A DNA stretch of 64,000 nt from Calliopum simillimum (Eukaryota > Arthropoda > Insecta > Diptera > Lauxaniidae), in contig OX638372.1 in the NCBI GenBank assembly GCA_951812925.1, positions 88,123,058-88,187,057 of the forward strand, given 5' to 3'. Numbering within the stretch: the stretch's first letter is position 1; every line of letters begins with the position of its first letter. Positions 42,926 to 57,400 of the stretch are shown here, piece by piece. Under the pieces are notes generated by a model, which saw nothing but the letters and a program-made list of their open reading frames with translations, made no database searches and was not told where the DNA came from. The translations under genes were made by a program, and so were the position numbers.

Positions 42926-44076
42926 TTATCTGGATCCACTCCAGCCATTGTCTCATGAAAATACAATTTAATGCACTTAAGTGTTCTCCCCAATTTGGTG
43001 CTCGTCGTTGTAGTTCCTCATCAGGCCAAAATTTTTTTCTGCACTTCAGTAGTTTCTCACATTGTTGTGCCAACTTGTCCATTAAAATCAGCTACAATTT
43101 CTTCAAAACGTTGCTGTTTTTCGAAATGGGCTGATGGTAAACTATTACCAAAACCAAAGCAGAGAGAGACCTTCTTCATATTGATCAAGACTCGGTGGTA
43201 CATTGCTGCAAAGTGGAGCAACCGACCGCCTTTTCTTGAAAATCGTGCAAAACCCCAAAACATAAACAAATGTCAGCTGTCAATAAAGAACATAGTTTTC
43301 GAAAATGCTATTCACAATGGAGCGTTTTGTTCGACCACAGTTAGTACACTTTAAGCTCACTTGCCGCAAAAATGCACCAATTGACAAATGCCCTGAAAAA
43401 CGTTTTTTGCGATTTATTCTGTAATTTTCTGGCCTGATTCAGCAATCTCTAACTGAAAAGTCTTCTATATTTATTTAACATGAATGCTTTTGCCGAATAA
43501 ACTGTTAATAAAATAACTTGCTACAATATACATTTTTTTTGGAATTCCAATAATTATTCCAGAAAATCTATGTTTTTTAATCTCCTCTCTAATAATTTTG
43601 TTATTTGATGCTTGTTTTTTGTAGTAATTGTCCAAATCTGATTCGTTCGCCAAGTTAGCACATACATTTTTCATTCGCCAGATTTTGACATTAGCGACGA
43701 ATGAAATTCAGCCGACTCGCGAACGGTAATAAGACCCATTAACTTGTGCAAAAATAACAAAATGGGATTTAAGCTAAAAAATTATTTCAAATCATTATTA
43801 GAGTAAATTATATATATTTGTATAATTTAATACATAAATACATTTTTGTAATTAATTGTGTCCCACCTGATGATAGCAGCTTAACATATTTAATATTTTA
43901 TGTTTCACATTTCAATAGCAACATTAAAAGTGCAACTAGTTGCGATAGTGATAAATTTAGTTTAGATTTGAGCTTTTCCCAATAAAAAAAAAAAATCAGC
44001 ATTTTGGTGTAGTCAAGCGGTTAATTGTAATTTAATTTAATATAAAGCATAGCACACGCACACCATTCTTCCTTTC
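42926..44076. other. Intergenic region left of the SR-rich gene
   Basis: On the minus strand, 42861-43269 has two adjacent open frames with reasonable amino-acid composition (for example RKGGRLLHFAAMYHRVL and QCEKLLKCRKKFW), interrupted by a frame change. I do not recognise a family; it may be a relic of a mobile element. The 3' UTR of the SR-rich gene begins at 44076 and runs to lower coordinates. The remainder is AT-rich without features. Confidence 0.35.
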
Positions 44077-45430
44077 TTACATACACTGTGCTGCCATGTC
44101 ACTTGCATCGATGCCCAACATCGCTAAATCATCTAATTCTTCTTGACGTCGGTTCTTTTCACTTTCTGTTGGAGAGGGTGGCGGTTGTGGTATATCATCA
44201 AGATCATAAATAACCGCAGAAGTTACGTCATCTTCAACAACTGGTATATGTATCTCAACCTTTTCCAATGGAGAGTTACTTTCCGTGTTTTGTTTCGTAT
44301 TTTCTTTTTCTTCTGTTTTTAGTTCGTCTAGATTTTGAGCCTCCTCAACGATTGGAGCTGACAATGGTTTTGGCTCGGGCACTGGCACCGGCACTGGCAA
44401 TGTCAATGGTACTGTCACTGTTTCTGGTTCTGATTCCTTTTCTGGTGGTGGTGGTGGAGGATGAATATCTCCAAAATTAATATCTAATGCATTTTGCGAC
44501 GAATTATCCTCTGCTTCTGGAGGCGGATGTCCAGTCTTGCTACGATTATTAAAGACTAATGGTTCATTCATGCTAAGTTGTGACGCGTCGTCCATGCCAA
44601 TAATTGATGTTTCCTCTATGGTCACCATATGAATGCCTTCTCTTACTAAATCCTCTGCTTGCATTACTGGCTCATCATTTATTATCTGTGTTTCACCTGT
44701 TTGTTTTTTGGCTTTAAGCACAGATTCATCATCTTCGCCCGCTTTCTTTTCACCAGGGAAAATTATATTCAAGGCTTCTTCAAAATCTTTAGGCAATGGA
44801 CCCTTACGTGGAATCGGTGCATCAGATATGGGTTTCGGTACAAATTCTTCACTTTCAGTTTCATCAATACCAGGTGGTAGCATTTCTTTTTCATCATCGG
44901 CTTCGGGCGGAGGTGGAGGTGGCGCTTGACCCATTATATTAACAAACTGCACCGGATCCGGCATTAAATCATCATAATCAACCATCATACCAGCATCAGG
45001 GTGAAATGGTGGTGCATTGCCATAAACATCTTCCATCATAGCCATTTGTATTTGTGCTGCAGTTGGTGCGACAGGACGCACGCCAGTAGCATGTTGCATC
45101 GTCATATGTATGTTGCTGGCATCTTCATAATTTTCATTTCCTTCTTTTTGTTCGCCAGCCGTCTGTTTCTTAAACACTGGCATTTTTCCAATAAATGGTA
45201 ACTTTTTGCCCGATTCAAGAACAGTTTTTGTCTTTGTTGTTGCTGTTTTCTTAGCATTGTCTTTTTTATCCTTTGGATCGTTTTGCTTCTTAGTTTCCTT
45301 TTCCTTTTCGGGGACACGTGGCCTAAATTCGGAATGTCGAACCACGGCTTTTTCGATACGATTTGTGCTTGGAGAGCGTGATCGAGACGATCGCGAACTG
45401 CCACGACGACGACGATCGTATGAACGGCTT
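44077..45430 (-). CDS. SR-rich gene, last exon
   Basis: Starts by completing RS-rich text ([20 protein letters not shown]) and continues with [14 protein letters not shown], a block [19 protein letters not shown] that looks like a conserved motif, and several Pro-runs ([18 protein letters not shown]). It ends AAQCM with TAA at 44077-44079. It is 451 codons long including the stop. Confidence 0.88.
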
Positions 45431-48400
45431 CTATAAAATTAAAAAAAAAAAAATTATTCAAATTAAGTTTAGGATTCAGAAATATTGGACCTTATTATGA
45501 ATAAACATTCTCGAGCTGCAATCGGAAAAAAATTTTGCAGGAAGGGTTAAGCTCACTGGCAAGTAAGGTTAACGGGAATAATAAACAGGCTTAAAATAAT
45601 AAATATGAGGTGTCACTTAAGTAAACTTGGCTAAAATTTATCAATGACAATAGTAGTGTTACTTTTCACTTGGTCACTTTTTCTTTTTTAATCGTTGAAG
45701 GTATAGAGATTTATTTGCAGCCATAAGAACGACTTTCACAGCGTGTTTGAAATTTAGAAAACGCACTAAAAAATTCACTAAGCACTAACCCAATTTTTCC
45801 GCGATTTAATTTTTAAAAATCATTAAATCTGATTGGAAAACCACTAAGTTGGCATCACGGTGCCAAAGTCAAATGAAAAATACCATTGTAGTTTTTGCCG
45901 AAAATTAGAAATAAATTGGAAGAAAAAAGTATCTATGCTGGAAATGGAACAACCGTTCTCAAAATATTCACGATTGCAAATGCTCCTTGAAAAAGGAATA
46001 TATTCCAGGCCCATTAAAAAAACTACAAGAAAACTTACCTTCTTCTCAAAGAACGTGAACGACTTCTACGTCTGCGTCCAACGTCTCGCCAACCAGTAGG
46101 GGAATAACGACCACGACTGCGACTGCGTCGGCCACCACGTCCGCGAAAACCACCGCCAAATCCACGTCCCCGACTACGGCTTCGACCATGCCGTGGACTA
46201 CGAGAACGACTGCGACGGCGTTTACGCTCCGCACTTTCAGCACCTCGATCCCTGTCATCTTTACGAGATAAGTTCCGTTCCTTTTCCTTCTCTGAATGTT
46301 CTGCAGTACTATTACGGCCACTGGTAGCTTGTGGTGGTTGTGGCTCATCACGTGGCTTATTTTTTAACTTTCCCTTAAGTTGTTCCAATAATTTTTTCTC
46401 ACTTTCACTAATGACCGGTTGTACTGTATTCCATTGTGAAATGATGGCATCATCGCGTTTATTTTCATCCTCAATGGAAGTTAGTTTGTTACCCTCTTGA
46501 GTTAATGTCCACTTGCCAATGGGACCACTTACTGGGGGCGTTTCTGTTATTTTCATAGGTGGCGGCGGTGGTGCAGTTTCTAAATCCGTTTTCGAAATCT
46601 GCTTACGCATAGCCACACGTATTGATGAAGCTGGGTCTGGATTATTTAAATTCTGTATAATGGGAGCAATTTTTGTGTCCTCACTTTCTGATGTTGAATC
46701 ACTAGAAGATGACGAACTTGACGATACAGCCGCCTTTTTGCGTTTCTTACTGCGCTTCTTTTTCTTCTTGTCTTTTTTGTCAGAGCTTTTAAAAAGAACA
46801 ATACATAAATTTCATTTAATGTGTGTTTTATACACTTTTTGATAATAAATGCATAATAAAGTTGTATGCTTACCTCTTCTTTTTACGTTTCTTAGATTTT
46901 TCTTCCTCTTTCTTCAATTTCTTACTTATATGATCCGAAGCCGTAGTGGAAACTGATGTTATTTGTTGTGGTGGCGGTACAGCACGCTTTGCATTTAGTG
47001 TGCGTTGCCGATCTGCAAGCCAATCAACTTCAAAGTGTGGATTTTGTTCCAAGTGCGACTAAGTATAATAAAAGGTTTTTATAAGTGCCATATGATCAAT
47101 ATATTGATAAATAAGGATAATAGTAGATATATTTACATACATTATAACTCTTGGAGTGATCTTGAGATTTTAAGTGAGATGATGCACAATGTAAGTCACC
47201 CATCCAAGCATTGCACAATTTACAATACCATGCAGTAGCGGGCACAAAAAACGTCAAACCACGAATTGGTGTACGTTTAGTTGGCGCATTTTCATACGTT
47301 GGATATTGCTGAAAACATCAGAAAATAGTTAAAATGAATTTACTCTTTAATTAAGAATATTTGTCAATTTACATTTTGGATCATTATTGCATGCCATGGA
47401 GTTTCAACGCGATCGCGTTCCAAATGTTCCTTGGTATGTAAATGATTTAAGTAATCCTTAGCTGTCTTCGGAAACACATCACATATGCGGCACCAATGCA
47501 TTTCAGGATCATAAAAAACATAATTGAATTTCTTTTCCTCAATTCTATAAAAGGTAAAAAGAAAAGCTTGAAAATATGTTTACATATTTTACATATATTT
47601 TAAAAACACGTGTAAGTGTTTCTATGGGATTTAAAAAAAGGTTAGCAAGATCTAACAATTTCAAAACATTTTACAATTGATATTTTATAGATTTGTTACA
47701 TTTGCCTTGATCATCTTTTCATGGTTTTATTCGTCATTTCTATATAATTGAAACTAACATCGGGGACGTTTTGCGTCAGCTGGACCAGGTCGTCGGCTAA
47801 AAATTGTGTGGACGAAAAATAAAGTTTTGGATGTCAAAATTTTCGTTTTTTTTAAAGATTTTGAAAGCCGAGCCGAGGCATGATTCCGAAATATTTCTGA
47901 ACTATACGGTTATTTTTTCGACTTAGAGCCAGAGTAAGGCAAGATTAAAATTTTCTCAAACCGTTAGACTTGATTTTGCATCCGCTATCTTGGATTTATG
48001 AATATTCGAATTCAGACTTCAAATTCATGATCCAACTACCCAGAAAGCCCCATGTGTTGAAATTTACGCCAAAATATTGAAAAAGTTAATTTTACGCCCT
48101 CTTTCGAGCCATGTTACAACGTCGTCATATTGAAATTTTTTTTAAACACCACTCGGCATTCGAAAGCTTTTAAAAAAACGAAAGTTTTGATATCCAAAAC
48201 TTTATTTTTCGTGCACATAATTTTGGGCCGAAGATCTGGTCCAGTTGAAGTAAAACGTCCCATATGTACCAAAATCTCATTTATGTCCGTAAAAAATTTT
48301 CTGACATAAGGAATTTTGTTTTTATGGGCGTGGTACCATCCATTGGACATTATTTGCGCTGGTGCTCTTTACATTTATACGAAATCTCATCCATGTACGT

Positions 48401-51400
48401 GAAATAGTTTCAAAGATATAAATTAATTTTCTGGGGTTGTGTCACCTCCCTCTTTTCTAGCCTACAACATAGCAATTTCAGGTAGTATGTAATGCAATGT
48501 GAATGTGTCATTAAAATCGATTGGTTAGTTTCCCAGTCCATAAGGAATAAATTTACAAACAAATCCCCTAAATGAAAGTTTTAAAGCATAAGTTATGCCT
48601 CTTAATATAAGGCCACATAATATCATTTTTCAATGGGCGATTTTCGAAAAAATTCAATTTTAAAAAGATTGTTGATTTTGACGCTTTTTTCAATAAAAAG
48701 AGAAGGAAGCTGCCATTTTTTGAAATCGCCCCCCATACCATAACGGATGATACATTTTGATAACATTCAACTGCATTTTCATAAGTGGGAATATCAGAAT
48801 TATTAACTGCATAAACGCGATCATTTTAGGCGTTGTGACTGTCTTGCAGCAGCATTCGTTTCATGGTACAATCATTTGGGAGAATAAAATGATGTTACCT
48901 GGAAAGTTTTGCGGGATTTTTGCAAATGAGTTATTTTATAGATTTCGATGTGCTCTTTCAAAATTTCAACTTTGCTACCTCGAGTCGTGTTCCCTCGCGC
49001 CGCCATATTGGAAAAATGGCGTCCAAAATCAGTTTTTTACAAATATCTCTAACTCATAACTCATTTGCAAAAATCCCGCAAAACTTTCCAGGTAAAACTA
49101 CCAAATGACTGTACTATCACATCAGAAAAAATTATTTCGTAGCTTGCGTGCCGCCGAAGGAGCTCCTCACTTCTCTTCCTTCTCATTATTGTTTGGAGCT
49201 CTGTAAGGCCGTGAATCTATTTTTTTTTTTTTTTTTTGGAAGGCATTCATCTTCAGATTTTTTTTTTAATAGCGTTTTGTATGGTTTTGTGCCACACACC
49301 CATCTCTCTGGCGATTTTTTGTTGCTGATATAACAATTCGACGAATTCGTTCGCACACTTTTTTAACCAATTCTGCAATTATTATGGAACTTTTTCGACC
49401 GGTTTTTTTTCGCAAATTTAAAGCTTAAGGTCTTCTTAAATCGCGCTATAGTAAGCAACACAAACACTTCGCTGGCTTTAAGATTTTTTAACTCTTTTAC
49501 GATCTCACTGGACCTTTCAAATATTATTTCACTATAAAGCTCTCGCCTAAAGTAAATGCTTCTCAAAATCTTTACATTCAAGATTTCTTTGTCAAACAAG
49601 TCTATTATTAACACCGTCGACTTAAAGAACCAAAAAAAAAAAAAACTGTGAACTTTGAAAGAAAGTAAGTTATTCGTCGCCACGCTGTATATTAAAAAGC
49701 TTCTAATATTCGTAATTTTCTTGGGTATCAGATAGCTTATGCTTAGCATTTATAATTCGACCATATTTTGGTCAGAGGGGCTCATATAAAGAAAATTTAA
49801 GTATAGCAATAAAAAAAATGTATACGAACTTTTCCTCCTTCACTTTAGATTTGTTATCCTTCTGTTTGGAACGCATGGATTCAATTGCTTTATGTTTTAA
49901 ACGCTCTGGTGAACTGTCGTCATCTTCGTTTTCAGAGGAGGACGATGATGATGATGTTGATGAAGAGCTGGAGCTATCTGATGAACTGTCCGATGTTGAT
50001 GTAGATTTGGAATATTTCTTTTTGCGTCCACTACTTCCACCAGCCACGTCAACTTTAGTTTTTGGTGAATCCAACATATTTTCAGTGTCCTTATCTGGCA
50101 CATCCTCTCCAATTATACCTGTTAGCATGTCAATAACATTTTCAATGGTACTGAGTTTCTTTTGTATTTGGCCCTAAAATATAATTAAAGAGAATATTTT
50201 TTAAAACATGTTTCCAATTTGATAATCAAATATAAAATGCAATTTGTGTAGTTATGTTTTTTTTTTTTTTTTGCTTAATGAAGGTATTGTCACGCCTATA
50301 ATCTTCAGCATATGATTGTTGCACTTCCTTCAAGTTGGATGAAACTTCTTTAAATAAACAACAGCGTGGTTTAGGCAGCAGCAACAATAATAATGAACAT
50401 TGGTGTATAACAACAATTTAATATAATACAATTCTTAATACGTAATTTATAACAATATTTTTAATAAAATAAATTAATTCAGAACATAATATTGCAGGGA
50501 CTAACATCAGCTTCGTCTTCATGAGTCACTGTTGTACCACCATCAAAGTTGTACATTCTCACCATGCCTTAGCTGTACAGTTTTTTTTTTATTAGAACAA
50601 GTACACATATATACTTATACAAGTATATATGCACACACAATAGTCAAGTACAGGTTCATACGCTGTGAAAAGGTATTTTTATTTACTTTTTTATATAATG
50701 TTTTTAAAATTTAACTTATTGATTAAAGTGAATTCATAAGTGCAATTAAAATTAATGTTTCAAATTATTTTTGAAAAAAAATATTTTTTTGTGCAAATTA
50801 AATTTGTTAAAAGAAGTTACGTATTGCAAATTTAATTTATTACTAACCCATTATTTTATTTTACAAAAGTTTAAGTTCACGATGCCAAATGTAATAATGA
50901 AAAGCTTTTTATGGAAACAAATATACTATTGAAGCGGCCCTTAAATAGGACATTCGAAAATTTTAATCTAGAATGATTTAATATACATACGTAAACTACG
51001 AAATATTTCATGATTATTCTCAAAATATTTCGACTCTAGCGGTGATTATGAGCTGGACCTTTTTTTTAAAGAAAATAAAAATCGAACGGCATATTTTTTT
51101 GTTATATATAGCAAAACATTAGTAGTATTTTGAAAATTTTGCTTGTGGGCGATGTCACGACCACTTCTCCGAATTCTCATAGCTCTTGCTCAGATCTTGC
51201 ACTTACTGTCCTTAGTGTCTAAGGAAATTTGGTTGCACTATCTTAAAAAATGGTTTCAGTATAGCATTTTGGATCTTTTACTTATGTGGGAGGTGCATTA
51301 ACTGTTCTTAGTGACTGAGTGAAATTTGGTTCGATTATCAAAAAAAAAAAACGCTTTCAGCATAACGTTTTGAAACTTTTTCTTATATGAGAGGTGCTGC

Positions 51401-54400
51401 GCTCTCTTGCCTGAGTTCGCCTAGTTTATGATCGGAGCTTGCAGTTACACAGCCAGCCAGCAAGACGGACATGGCTATGTCGACTGATTAGGTGACGCTG
51501 ATCAAGAATATATATACTTTCCCATACCTGCCACGCCTCCTTCTCTGCGTTACAAACTGAAGGTTAAAGTGAATAAACCCCGGGTGTAGGGTATAAAAAG
51601 GCCCCTATTGTGGTTATCTATTAGCGATAAAATCGATGGCTATCAATTGTCTCTATTAGCCCCATCTTCGAAACTACTGCATCGATTTGAATAAAGTTTT
51701 CGTCATTTGATTGGAAATAAATAGAAATGGCATGGAAGACAAAATATTCTGAAATCGGTGTAGTAGTTTTGAAGATAGGGCTAATAGAAACAATCGATGG
51801 CCATCGATTTTATCGCTAATAGATAACCGCAATAGGAGCCAAAGTTTCTGTATCAAATTACATAAAAAATTAGTTATTTAAATAAATATCTTTTGCATAA
51901 TTTGCTGCATAACCTTGTAATTTTTAGACGAAAAGTTTTATAACAAAAAGTTTACCAGATAAAATATGTTTTTAATGTGATTTTTTTTTTTTAATTGTCT
52001 TAAGAACGGTTATCGCCCGAGTCGAAATAATTTGGTAATCATGAATTAAATCGAAGTTAACTCAACTGTGTAAAATAAAAAAATGCTAAATATGAAATTC
52101 TGAAGAATTTTTTCTCAGACACCTTTTTTCAAAGGGCAAAAATTCACATGAATGTAAGGATTTTGGGAATTATTTTGGGACGGAATATTTTGAAATTTTT
52201 CGTAAGAACTTTTTTTCAATTTTTAAACAAGGAATTCGAAGCGCGAATGAAAAATAGATGACAAATTAAAAACTTTTGTACGACAATTTTATAGCTTATT
52301 AAAATACCTTTCATGTGACACGTATCTTTCTGATATCCATTTAAGCGTTTTCAACTTAAACCGGTTTGACTAAATGCTATATTCGGATCTTTCGGTCATT
52401 ATAGCCCCGAAACAAGTCCGGGCAACACATTTAGATTATATATTTTTCCTTGGAAGTAAAAGCTTCAGAAAATAAACAAGGTTTAAAAAAGGAAGTACGA
52501 GGTTTCACTAAAGTAAACTTGACTCAAATTTTTCAATAAGAATAGCATTGTAACTTTTCACTTCGTCACTTTTTTCATTAACGTTACTCCGTTATTTTCT
52601 CATAAAGTGTGAAGCAGGCATTGAATTAAGGTGTATTAATCAGACCCTTTCCGTAATCCGTGTGTTTTCAATTACTTTTCATTTAGGAGGCTTTTTGATG
52701 AAAACGGTGAGTCACACGGTTAAAAGTACTAGAATCTTTTTTGTGGAGAATTACAAGTTCTACAAATAACATTAATTGGCATTAACGAAAAAGTAACCGT
52801 TTAGAAAATATTCTTAAAAAACTGCTAAAAGTCGAGAAATTCGACTTTATTGAATATTTCCGAAACAGTTACTTTTTCGTTAATATAAATCAATGTTATT
52901 TGTAGAACGTATAATTCTCCACAAAAAAGATTCTAATACTTTTTATCGTGTGACTCACCATTTTCATCAAAAAGGCTCCTAAGTGAAAAGTAATTGAAAC
53001 CACATGGATTACGGAACAAGCCTGAATGCTTTATTTCTGCAGTAATGGCTTTAAATTTGCGGCACTGATTTCAGAATATTACAAAAAATCGTAGTAATGA
53101 TTTTCAGTCAAATTCATACTTTATTTTGCGTTAATCTTTAAAGCGAAATACACATCTGATATCTGTTATTTAATAATTAATATCAATATTTAATATTAAT
53201 CAATTGCATAAGCCCTTAAAAAAATTTTGATAAAAATTTACCACAAAAAAAAATGTCTGCAGTAATGATTTTTTTCTTATTTCAACCCCTACTTTGAAGG
53301 TTTGGAGATTTATTTCGCCGAACTCGTAGACCAAAATCAATTTTGGCATTTTACTTTGTTATAATTGTTTTTAATGAAATTTAGATGTTTATATTTTATC
53401 TGTTTTTATCCTTAGCTGTCCAAATCATTGAAAAATGCCAGGAATAGTAGTTTTTTTGAAGAAAATTGGAAGAAAAATTTATCCCGCTGGAAATGGAATT
53501 TGCATTATCAAAATATTCACGATTGCAAATGCTCCCTCCTGTGAAAGAAATATATTTTTGAAGCAATATTCAGACCAATTTATGATAACGGCCAGTATAC
53601 AAACAAAAAAGACGACAGCCAGGTTTTCTATACTAGATACAATTGGCACCAAACAAGTCTTAATTAAGATTTATACCATTAAATCGTGATATGGAGAATA
53701 GTTTCCAAAGTTATTGTAATTTCATTCTGATTTGTATTGATAACTCTCTGATATAACACTTTTCTCGCAAATGGATTTTTACATCTGCATAACTCATATT
53801 GTAGATTTTGTTTGCCGACAAGTGATATGGGTTCATATAGCCAAAATCCATTTTTTTAAAATTTTTTGTTATTTCACACACAATAATGAGCGGTAAATCC
53901 ACATTGAATAAAGTAGTTCATTTCTATGAGTCAATTTCAAAAACTTTTCATATTAATTTAAATGCATTAAAGTTATTATAGCGCTATCGTTTCAAAATCT
54001 TCATTAAATGGGTGTAAAAATTAGATTTAAATTTGAAAAACACGTTGTTACAATGTATAACAGCTTCTTTTAACTAAATGAATTTGTACTCCAAAAAGGA
54101 TATAATGCACGCAAATAAAAATCGAAAACACATTTTTTTCCTTTATTTAGGCTTTTTACCTGTAACTTTTCATTTTCATCCATGAATCCTTTGGTAGTTG
54201 GCGAAGGAGGTGCATCGCCTGAATTTAAGTCCTTTCGTTGCTCCTTCAACATTTTCAACTCTTTCTTGAGAACTGCAGTTTTTTTCAAATAACTGGCACG
54301 TTGTTTCTTTAATTCGTCACGTTGATTTTCGGCCTCCTGTGCTACAGCTGCTAAAAAAAATGCAAACAGAGAAGGAAGCATAATTGATTATTATCAACGG

Positions 54401-57400
54401 GCAAGTTTAAGGAAAAATCTGCACTATTCTTTACGAATTTTTATTTACGCTTTGTTCAAATTACAATTGGCTATATGTATCTTAAGCCCTTCAATCAATT
54501 GGAGAAGAATGAAGTAGACCGACTGACCAACCAAACCCAGTAGTAAGTAGTTGAGCTGACTTTTGTTTCTTTGTTTTGAAAAATGTCGCTAAATTGTTTA
54601 AAACTATTTTTTTAAAAACTTGTTTTTTACACTTGTGCAGGTCATTTTGTGGATATGCTAGCGGGTGAATAATTGTTTGACGAAGTAGAGGAGAATTGAA
54701 TATATGATAGAGTATAAGTAATGACATTGATAAATTCAAGTGAGGCATACCATCGTGTACCGAATTAGGTTCCACCGTACCAGGAGCTGCGTCTGGTATG
54801 ACACTTAGTTTTGGTGCGCTGACAGATGCAGCAACATTGCTTGGTATTATTTGTTGCTGCTGTGGTGGTGGTACTACAGTTTGCTGTGGCGGTAACTGTG
54901 TCGGTGGTGGCTGCTGCATTTGTAATGAAGGATCAGGTAAGCTCTGTTGCATCCAATTAGCTTGTGAATAATTATCTATAAACACAAAAATATAAAATTG
55001 CAAATGAATAAATATATTAAAACATTTAATAACGCCTAATGAAAAATAAAGAAACGAAAAACCGCCCATTTATTAAACTGAAATATCGCCCACATAAAAA
55101 CGAAATAGAGCCCATAATTTGAGCGTGATTTCATTTTCTTTTTTGGGCGTGATTTCATTTGGCGTTATTTCCTACCGCCCATTTACCTGTAATGCCCCAT
55201 CCTGGTGGTGCTTGTTGATAGCTCGCTGTAAAAGATGGAGCTGGTGGTGGCTGCATCGTAAAGTCGGTCTGCACAAAGCCTTGTGGCGGTGGAGCGCCTC
55301 TATATTGATTGTAAGCAGCAGCAGAATATGCATCACCATACATATTTTGTGGTTGTGCCAGTACACCGTACTGTGCTGTTGGTGGCGGTTGATTTAGTTG
55401 TGGTGGTGGTGGCGGCGAGTTTGGCTTTTTTTTTGGTGACCAACGGCCGCGTCTTGGAGAAATCGGGCTGCGAGTGCGACTTCGTCCACCACGATAACGA
55501 TCACCACCTCGTCCTTGTCGACGAGGATCACGCAGCATTGGAGAGCGCCTCCGATCGGGAGAACGTCGTAAACGTGGATCATAACGCCGTCTATCAGGTG
55601 GTGAATATTCGCGATAGCGACCTCGACCACCACGTGGCGATGGCGAACGACGACGACGTCCAACTGGTGAAGGTGTGCGACGACCACGTGATACCGGTGA
55701 CTTACGTTTTGATGAAGGCGGTGGACTGCCTGATGGAGAACGCCGTCGACTTGGTTTAGAGCTGCTTTCGTGAGTTACTTCTTTCGATGGTTTTTGGGAA
55801 TCTGTAATAAGATTGAAATGTGTCATACAGGCGATTTTTTGGTTTTACTATAACATAAATTGTAAACATAATTATAATTATAAAATGTATAACCAAGTAA
55901 GAATAATTTCCAAGGTCCTTTATTTTTTCATACATAATAATAATGTTTTAAAAGTTTTTTAACTTGGTGTGAGTGCCACAGGTGTAGGTAAGATTATGGA
56001 AAAATAATAACTTTTTTTTTTCTCAGAATGGACCCCCGAATTTGCTTGAAAAATAAAGATTATGTTTATGTAAAAATTAAGGCGATTAAAAATTATACAT
56101 TTCTTTTTGTATTATAGATAATATTCGGTTCGAAAAATAAATCTTAATGCAAAAGTTTATAAAGAAAGAATGCATACAATCGTCCAAAGAATAGGTGTGC
56201 ATTTTTTCAGAATTTTAGGGAATTTTGTTATTACTTTTATGTAGAGTCCGACCGATTAATCGGCTTCGGCCACCTTCGGCCTCACATTCGGCCTTCGGCC
56301 AAAAATAAGCCGAATGTTTGGCCGAAGCCGAATGTTTGTAACGTCAAGCAATAAGCAACTTGTTGATTAAAAAAAAAAAACTTTTAAACAAAATGCTGGC
56401 CGTTTAAAGTGGATTGGGACTTTCTAATTACGAATCTGAACTTTGTTTTTTTCAATTATGTCAGAATCCTGAGTTACCCTTGCACAAAAGTGCAAAAATC
56501 ATTGTCTTGAGATATACTTTGGGCTATGTAACAAAAACATAGGTAAGATCACTCTTAACGCTCTACATTTTTAATTCTATTCCTACTTTCCGAGTTATAA
56601 GCCATTAAAATAAGGGTATCTCTCAATAACATACAAAGAATTTTTCCGGGCCGAAAAATTAAAGAGTTCATTATTAATTATTTTTTGTGAGTTAAATATT
56701 TCATTACAAACATTTCGAGGCCTTGCAGATGAAAGTCGGATGATAAATGGCCGCTTTATTTAAGAGATATCGGATACAAAAGGTCGAGTAAATCAGATTT
56801 TTGGTCTTCCGATAGTAGGTTTGATCTTTTGTTCTAGTCATACCTTGAGAAGTTGTGCCTTCCCGAGAAATCGAGTGCTAAAGGTCAAGAAAATACCTTT
56901 AAATAGAATATAATTTGTACGAAAACAACTTTTGCAAATTTTCTGAGCTAAAAAATCGTGGATCAAATAAGGAAAAACATTTTGCAGAAAGCTTTTGCAC
57001 CTAATATCTCACAAAGGGACCACTTCTCAAGATCCATTCCCGTTAAGGCTTATCTGAACAATGCAAAATCGGTGCTAAGTGTGTTATATTTGGCCTGATA
57101 ATGCCTAGAATGCTTCAAATTGAATATACCCTGAGAGTAGGGTATAAAAATATAAAATAAATGAACCTTCGGCTTCGGCTACGGCCGAAGGTTATAAAAA
57201 AACCGATTAATCGACTACGGCTTCGGCTTCAGCCAAAAAGTGACCTTCGGTCGGACACTACTTTTATATTATATGACCAATTTTTGAAGAATTATAAAAT
57301 ATCTCGAAAAATTCTGTAAAAATTTACACGTATACTTTTATTGATTCTATGATGACAATGAAGTGCTTTTGATTCTTCGGAAGTTCCTTTTTGGCGACAA

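Larger units (their letters stand above)
50174..54159 (-). other. 4-kb SR-gene intron
   Basis: Holds a degenerate tandem repeat (51130-51470), a palindromic element (51600-51840), a dispersed repeat (52090-52625 and 53430-53600) and a MITE (52641-53024). The rest is AT-rich. Confidence 0.55.

Noticed and set aside
42861..43354. Two minus-strand and one plus-strand frames with fairly protein-like composition
   Set aside because: The frames change without splice sites, and no family could be recognised; noted only in the intergenic description.
49818..50177. Plus-strand frame opposite the Ser-rich exon
   Set aside because: It is the mirror of a repetitive coding exon on the minus strand, whose splice phases fit its neighbours.
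55283..55759. Plus-strand frame of 158 codons
   Set aside because: It is antisense to the RS-domain exon; the Asp/His/Val richness is what reversed RS codons give.
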